In this document: one piece after another, positions 6,418 to 8,005 of the stretch | Numbering within the stretch: position 1 is the first letter of the stretch | Layout of the letters: every line of letters starts with the position of its first letter | Origin: Acidimicrobiaceae bacterium | GTDB lineage: Bacteria > Actinomycetota > Acidimicrobiia > Acidimicrobiales > RAAP-2 | Reading direction: 5' to 3' | DNA length: 8,005 nt | NCBI GenBank assembly: GCA_003131665.1 | Contig: PKWA01000125.1 | Coordinates: 1,088-9,092 of the forward strand | Program-made: the position numbers and the translations under genes | Notes under the pieces: model-generated | The model's input: the letters and a program-made list of their open reading frames with translations, nothing else | The model's database searches: none | Told to the model about the DNA's origin: nothing

Positions 6418-6626
6418 TCGCCCGCGGCGAGTGGGTCCTCTTCGTTAAAGGTTGTACGCGGCAAAGAGCCCAGAATCTCGTCGTAGCGATCCTCTTCCGC
6501 GAGACACCATTCGGCGTGGATGTCGTCGGGCGCGGCGCCGCATTCGACACAGGTCGTGGCACGAGGAACCGTCGAACGCTTGAGTTCTCGAGCTTCAACG
6601 AAACGGCGGTGGCGACCCTTTTTCAC
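6414..6626 (-). CDS. Small CCHC zinc-finger-like protein, unknown function
   Basis: The 70-aa product has a basic N-terminus (MKKGRHRRFVEARELKR), then C26, C29, H37 and C41 in the spacing C-x2-C-x7-H-x3-C, and an acidic C-terminal third (DRYDEIL, NEEDPLAAGD). The four residues could bind one zinc ion. A basic tail next to a zinc knuckle suggests nucleic-acid or ribosome contact, but that is inference. The GTG start at 6626 has a strong Shine-Dalgarno (GAGGAG, 5-nt spacing), unlike the leaderless genes nearby. Its stop codon overlaps that of the gene at 5677 tail to tail. I do not recognise a named family. Confidence 0.75.
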   Translation of the reverse strand: MKKGRHRRFVEARELKRSTVPRATTCVECGAAPDDIHAEWCLAEEDRYDEILGSLPRTTFNEEDPLAAGD

Positions 6627-6631
6627 GTCAA

Positions 6632-6637
6632 CTCCTC
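6632..6637 (-). promoter_or_regulatory. Shine-Dalgarno of the CCHC small protein
   Basis: GAGGAG on the minus strand lies 5 nt before GTG 6626. It fixes this start and is the clearest Shine-Dalgarno in the right half of the window. Confidence 0.75.
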
Positions 6638-6667
6638 ACTGGACGCAGGCCAATACCTGGCGGCGAC

Positions 6668-6692
6668 CTCAACTCAACCACTGTGAGTTGAG
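6668..6692. repeat. Perfect 9-bp inverted repeat in the divergent intergenic region
   Basis: CTCAACTCA (6668-6676) and TGAGTTGAG (6684-6692) are exact reverse complements around a 7-nt centre (ACCACTG). No T-run follows on either strand, so an intrinsic terminator is unlikely. The repeat begins about where transcription from the minus-strand TAGTAT would start. It could be an operator over the start site or a hairpin at the 5' end of the small-protein mRNA. Confidence 0.8.
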
Positions 6693-6697
6693 AGTCC

Positions 6698-6703
6698 ATA
6701 CTA
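6698..6703 (-). promoter_or_regulatory. Predicted -10 box for the CCHC small-protein gene
   Basis: TAGTAT on the minus strand fits TANNNT. Transcription would start near 6691, giving a 5' leader of about 65 nt that contains the inverted repeat and the Shine-Dalgarno. No clear -35 was found. Confidence 0.45.
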
Positions 6704-6729
6704 CCAACTCGAACCCGTTGCGGAGCCCC

Positions 6730-6735
6730 TAGCAT
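6730..6735 (+). promoter_or_regulatory. Predicted leaderless -10 box of the 74-aa gene
   Basis: TAGCAT fits TANNNT and is followed by 6 nt (TTGCCT) and GTG at 6742. This spacing supports GTG 6742 over TTG 6736 as the start. No convincing -35 box is seen. Confidence 0.55.
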
Positions 6736-6741
6736 TTGCCT

Positions 6742-6966
6742 GTGAGCCCTGCCTTCGATCCCCTCGAGATGATTCAACGCTTTCGCGAACGTGCCGACGC
6801 CGTCAAGCGCCGCAGCATCCCGCCCGTCGAAGGTCCCGATCGACTGCTCTTCCTCGAAGCGGCGAACATCGACTTCCAAGACTTCGCGATGCTTGGCGAC
6901 GCCACGGCCACACTCAACGAAGGAATCTTGCGTCTCGAGATCGACCTTCGTCCGCCGAACAACTAA
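6742..6966 (+). CDS. Conserved-looking 74-aa protein, unknown function
   Basis: I do not recognise this protein. The 74-aa product starts with an amphipathic, arginine-rich helix (MIQRFRERADAVKRR, 10-24), followed by IPPVEGPDR, LLFLEAANIDFQDFAMLGDA and an end alternating hydrophobic and charged residues (GILRLEIDLRPPNN) that looks like a beta strand. There are no cysteines, signal peptide or membrane segment. Coding status rests on the leaderless -10 at the right distance, codon usage like its neighbours, and stop-to-stop packing with the lipoprotein gene (4-nt overlap). A role as a small partner or accessory protein is possible, but nothing seen indicates of what. Confidence 0.7.
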   Translation: MSPAFDPLEMIQRFRERADAVKRRSIPPVEGPDRLLFLEAANIDFQDFAMLGDATATLNEGILRLEIDLRPPNN

Positions 6967-7397
6967 GGCGTCGACGCACTCGCGATGCGCGCCGACGCTT
7001 CGGAGAGGTCGGCGAGACCGAGTGTCATCGATGCCAATGCCTTCGCTCGAGCGCTCACGTTGCTTGAAGCGCCGTAACACTCATTCGCCCCCGCGCCCAG
7101 ATTGGTGTACGCCTTCGACAGGAGTGTGGTGGCCCGGCCGTCGGGTGTCGGCAGAGAGGCGTTCGCCGATTCGGTGTCTACCAGCAACACCCCGCACACC
7201 GTGTGCAGGTCCGCGTCCGAGGACGAGAGACTCTTCAACTGGCCCGCCGAGTGCTGTGCGTCAGTGACGAGGGCCTTCGCGGACGACAGGAAACTGCTCT
7301 GCACCACCCACGACGTGAGCGCGGTCGCAGAGCTGATCGAGCCGCACGCACTGAGCAAGAGACCTCCCACGAGCAGCGCGCCCAACGCGCGTATCAC
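6963..7397 (-). CDS. Small secreted lipoprotein, unknown function
   Basis: The 144-aa product begins MIRALGALLVGGLLLSACGS: one arginine, a hydrophobic core at 4-15 and a lipobox LSAC with C18 as the lipidated residue, so it should be anchored outside the cytoplasmic membrane after signal peptidase II cleavage. The mature part is Ser/Ala-rich and mostly predicted helical, with C68 and C107 as a possible disulfide pair. GTG 7397 is chosen because it overlaps the tyrS stop as GTGA and places the signal peptide at the very N-terminus; the longer open frame upstream is arginine-rich shadow within tyrS. It converges on the 74-aa gene. No enzymatic motif is visible. Confidence 0.82.
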   Translation of the reverse strand: MIRALGALLVGGLLLSACGSISSATALTSWVVQSSFLSSAKALVTDAQHSAGQLKSLSSSDADLHTVCGVLLVDTESANASLPTPDGRATTLLSKAYTNLGAGANECYGASSNVSARAKALASMTLGLADLSEASARIASASTP

Positions 7398-8005
7398 GCC
7401 ACGACCACGAGGTGCAACTGATGTCGCCCTCGACGCACGACCAAGTAGCGCCCGTGCAGAGCGCTCGAAAGGCCAACGGGCGCGACGGGGTCGAGCCGAA
7501 CGTTGTTGACGTACGCGCCACCTTGTTCGAGGTAGCGGCGGGCTTCGGCTTTGGACTTGGCGAGCCCGCACTTCACCAGTAGTTCGACGGGATCAACGCC
7601 GCGGACCAGTTCCTCGCGCGACCACTGAGAGGACGGCGCATCCGCGACGACTTCTAACAACGTCGCTTCATCCAGTTCACCAATGGACTCAGAAAAGAGG
7701 GCCTCGCTGGCCCGTTCGGCCTTGGTCGCGGCCCCTTGTCCGTGCACCATGGCCACCACGGAGTTCGCCAACGCACGCTGCGCGCGGCGCTCTTGAGGCA
7801 CCGAGCGCGTCAACTCATCGAGTTCACTGATGGCTTCGTGATCAAGGAACGTGAAGAATCGAAGCAGGGCCAAGGTCGTGGCGTCCTCACTCTTGAGCAA
7901 GAACTGGTACATGGCGAACGGCGACGTGCGTGTCGCGTCCAACCAGACCTGCTCGCCGCCCTCAGACTTACCGAATTTCGATCCGTCCGCTCGCAGCAAT
8001 AGCGG
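7394..8005 (-). CDS. tyrS: Tyrosyl-tRNA synthetase, C-terminal half (cut by window edge)
   Basis: Charges tRNA-Tyr with tyrosine. The last 203 residues are visible, about half of a roughly 420-aa enzyme. The fragment opens PLLLRADGSKFGKSEGG, in which KFGKS (visible residues 10-14) is the class I KMSKS signature in its TyrS form. WLDATRTSPFAMYQF follows, then the helical anticodon-recognition region. An S4 RNA-binding domain ends the protein from about visible residue 137 (DPVELLVKCGLAKSKAEARRYL, then GGAYVNNVRL). The open frame runs off the right edge without a start, so the Rossmann domain lies outside. Its stop overlaps the lipoprotein start by 4 nt. Confidence 0.97.
   Translation of the reverse strand, partial: PLLLRADGSKFGKSEGGEQVWLDATRTSPFAMYQFLLKSEDATTLALLRFFTFLDHEAISELDELTRSVPQERRAQRALANSVVAMVHGQGAATKAERASEALFSESIGELDEATLLEVVADAPSSQWSREELVRGVDPVELLVKCGLAKSKAEARRYLEQGGAYVNNVRLDPVAPVGLSSALHGRYLVVRRGRHQLHLVVVA

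Noticed and set aside
6668..6692. Intrinsic terminator at the inverted repeat
   Set aside because: No T-run follows on either strand, and both neighbouring genes start near it rather than end near it.
6628..7080. 150-aa minus-strand open frame across the intergenic region and the 74-aa gene
   Set aside because: It spans the predicted promoters and the inverted repeat, lacks any motif, and conflicts with the better-supported plus-strand gene.
7398..7571. N-terminal extension of the lipoprotein by 58 residues
   Set aside because: The extra part is an arginine-rich shadow of tyrS and would bury the signal peptide inside the protein.

Overview
The window looks like actinobacterial chromosome, possibly Acidimicrobiia. 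The grounds are high GC, the order aroC-aroK-aroB-aroQ-pepQ-efp (the same local order as around aroF/aroK/aroB/aroD/pepQ/efp in Mycobacterium tuberculosis), and several genes with a TANNNT -10 box 6-7 nt before the start codon, the layout of leaderless actinobacterial mRNAs. The genus cannot be named from this sequence alone. Coding density is very high, and no stretch over 300 bases lacks a gene.

Left block (1 to about 4936, all minus strand, read right to left): chorismate synthase (aroC), shikimate kinase (aroK), 3-dehydroquinate synthase (aroB), type II 3-dehydroquinase (aroQ), an M24 Xaa-Pro peptidase (pepQ) and elongation factor P (efp, cut by the left edge). Every junction overlaps by 1, 4 or 8 nt, so this looks like one translationally coupled operon. 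Four of the seven shikimate-pathway steps are here; aroG/aroF (DAHP synthase), aroE and aroA are not in the window. AroK carries an unusual C-terminal tail made of 15-bp tandem repeats.

Right block (about 4937 to 8005): a NifU-domain Fe-S assembly protein (minus); a divergent cysteine-rich, YkgJ/DUF3109-like protein (plus); a 70-aa CCHC zinc-finger-like protein (minus); a 74-aa orphan protein (plus); a small lipoprotein (minus); and the C-terminal half of tyrosyl-tRNA synthetase (minus, cut by the right edge). Both convergent gene pairs overlap by 4 nt at their stop codons. A perfect 9-bp inverted repeat lies in the one sizeable intergenic region, at 6668-6692.

The most unusual signal is a sharp change in codon usage inside aroC, near codon 79 (about 4680-4705). 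Codons 1-78 have GC3 of about 64%, no GCC for alanine and 1 of 11 arginines as CGG. Codons 79-156 have GC3 of about 92%, 12 of 14 alanines as GCC and 6 of 6 arginines as CGG. The left block resembles the second style and the right block the first. Either aroC is a recombination mosaic or the contig joins two related genomes at a conserved aroC segment. If it is an assembly chimera, the two blocks should not be read as one genome.
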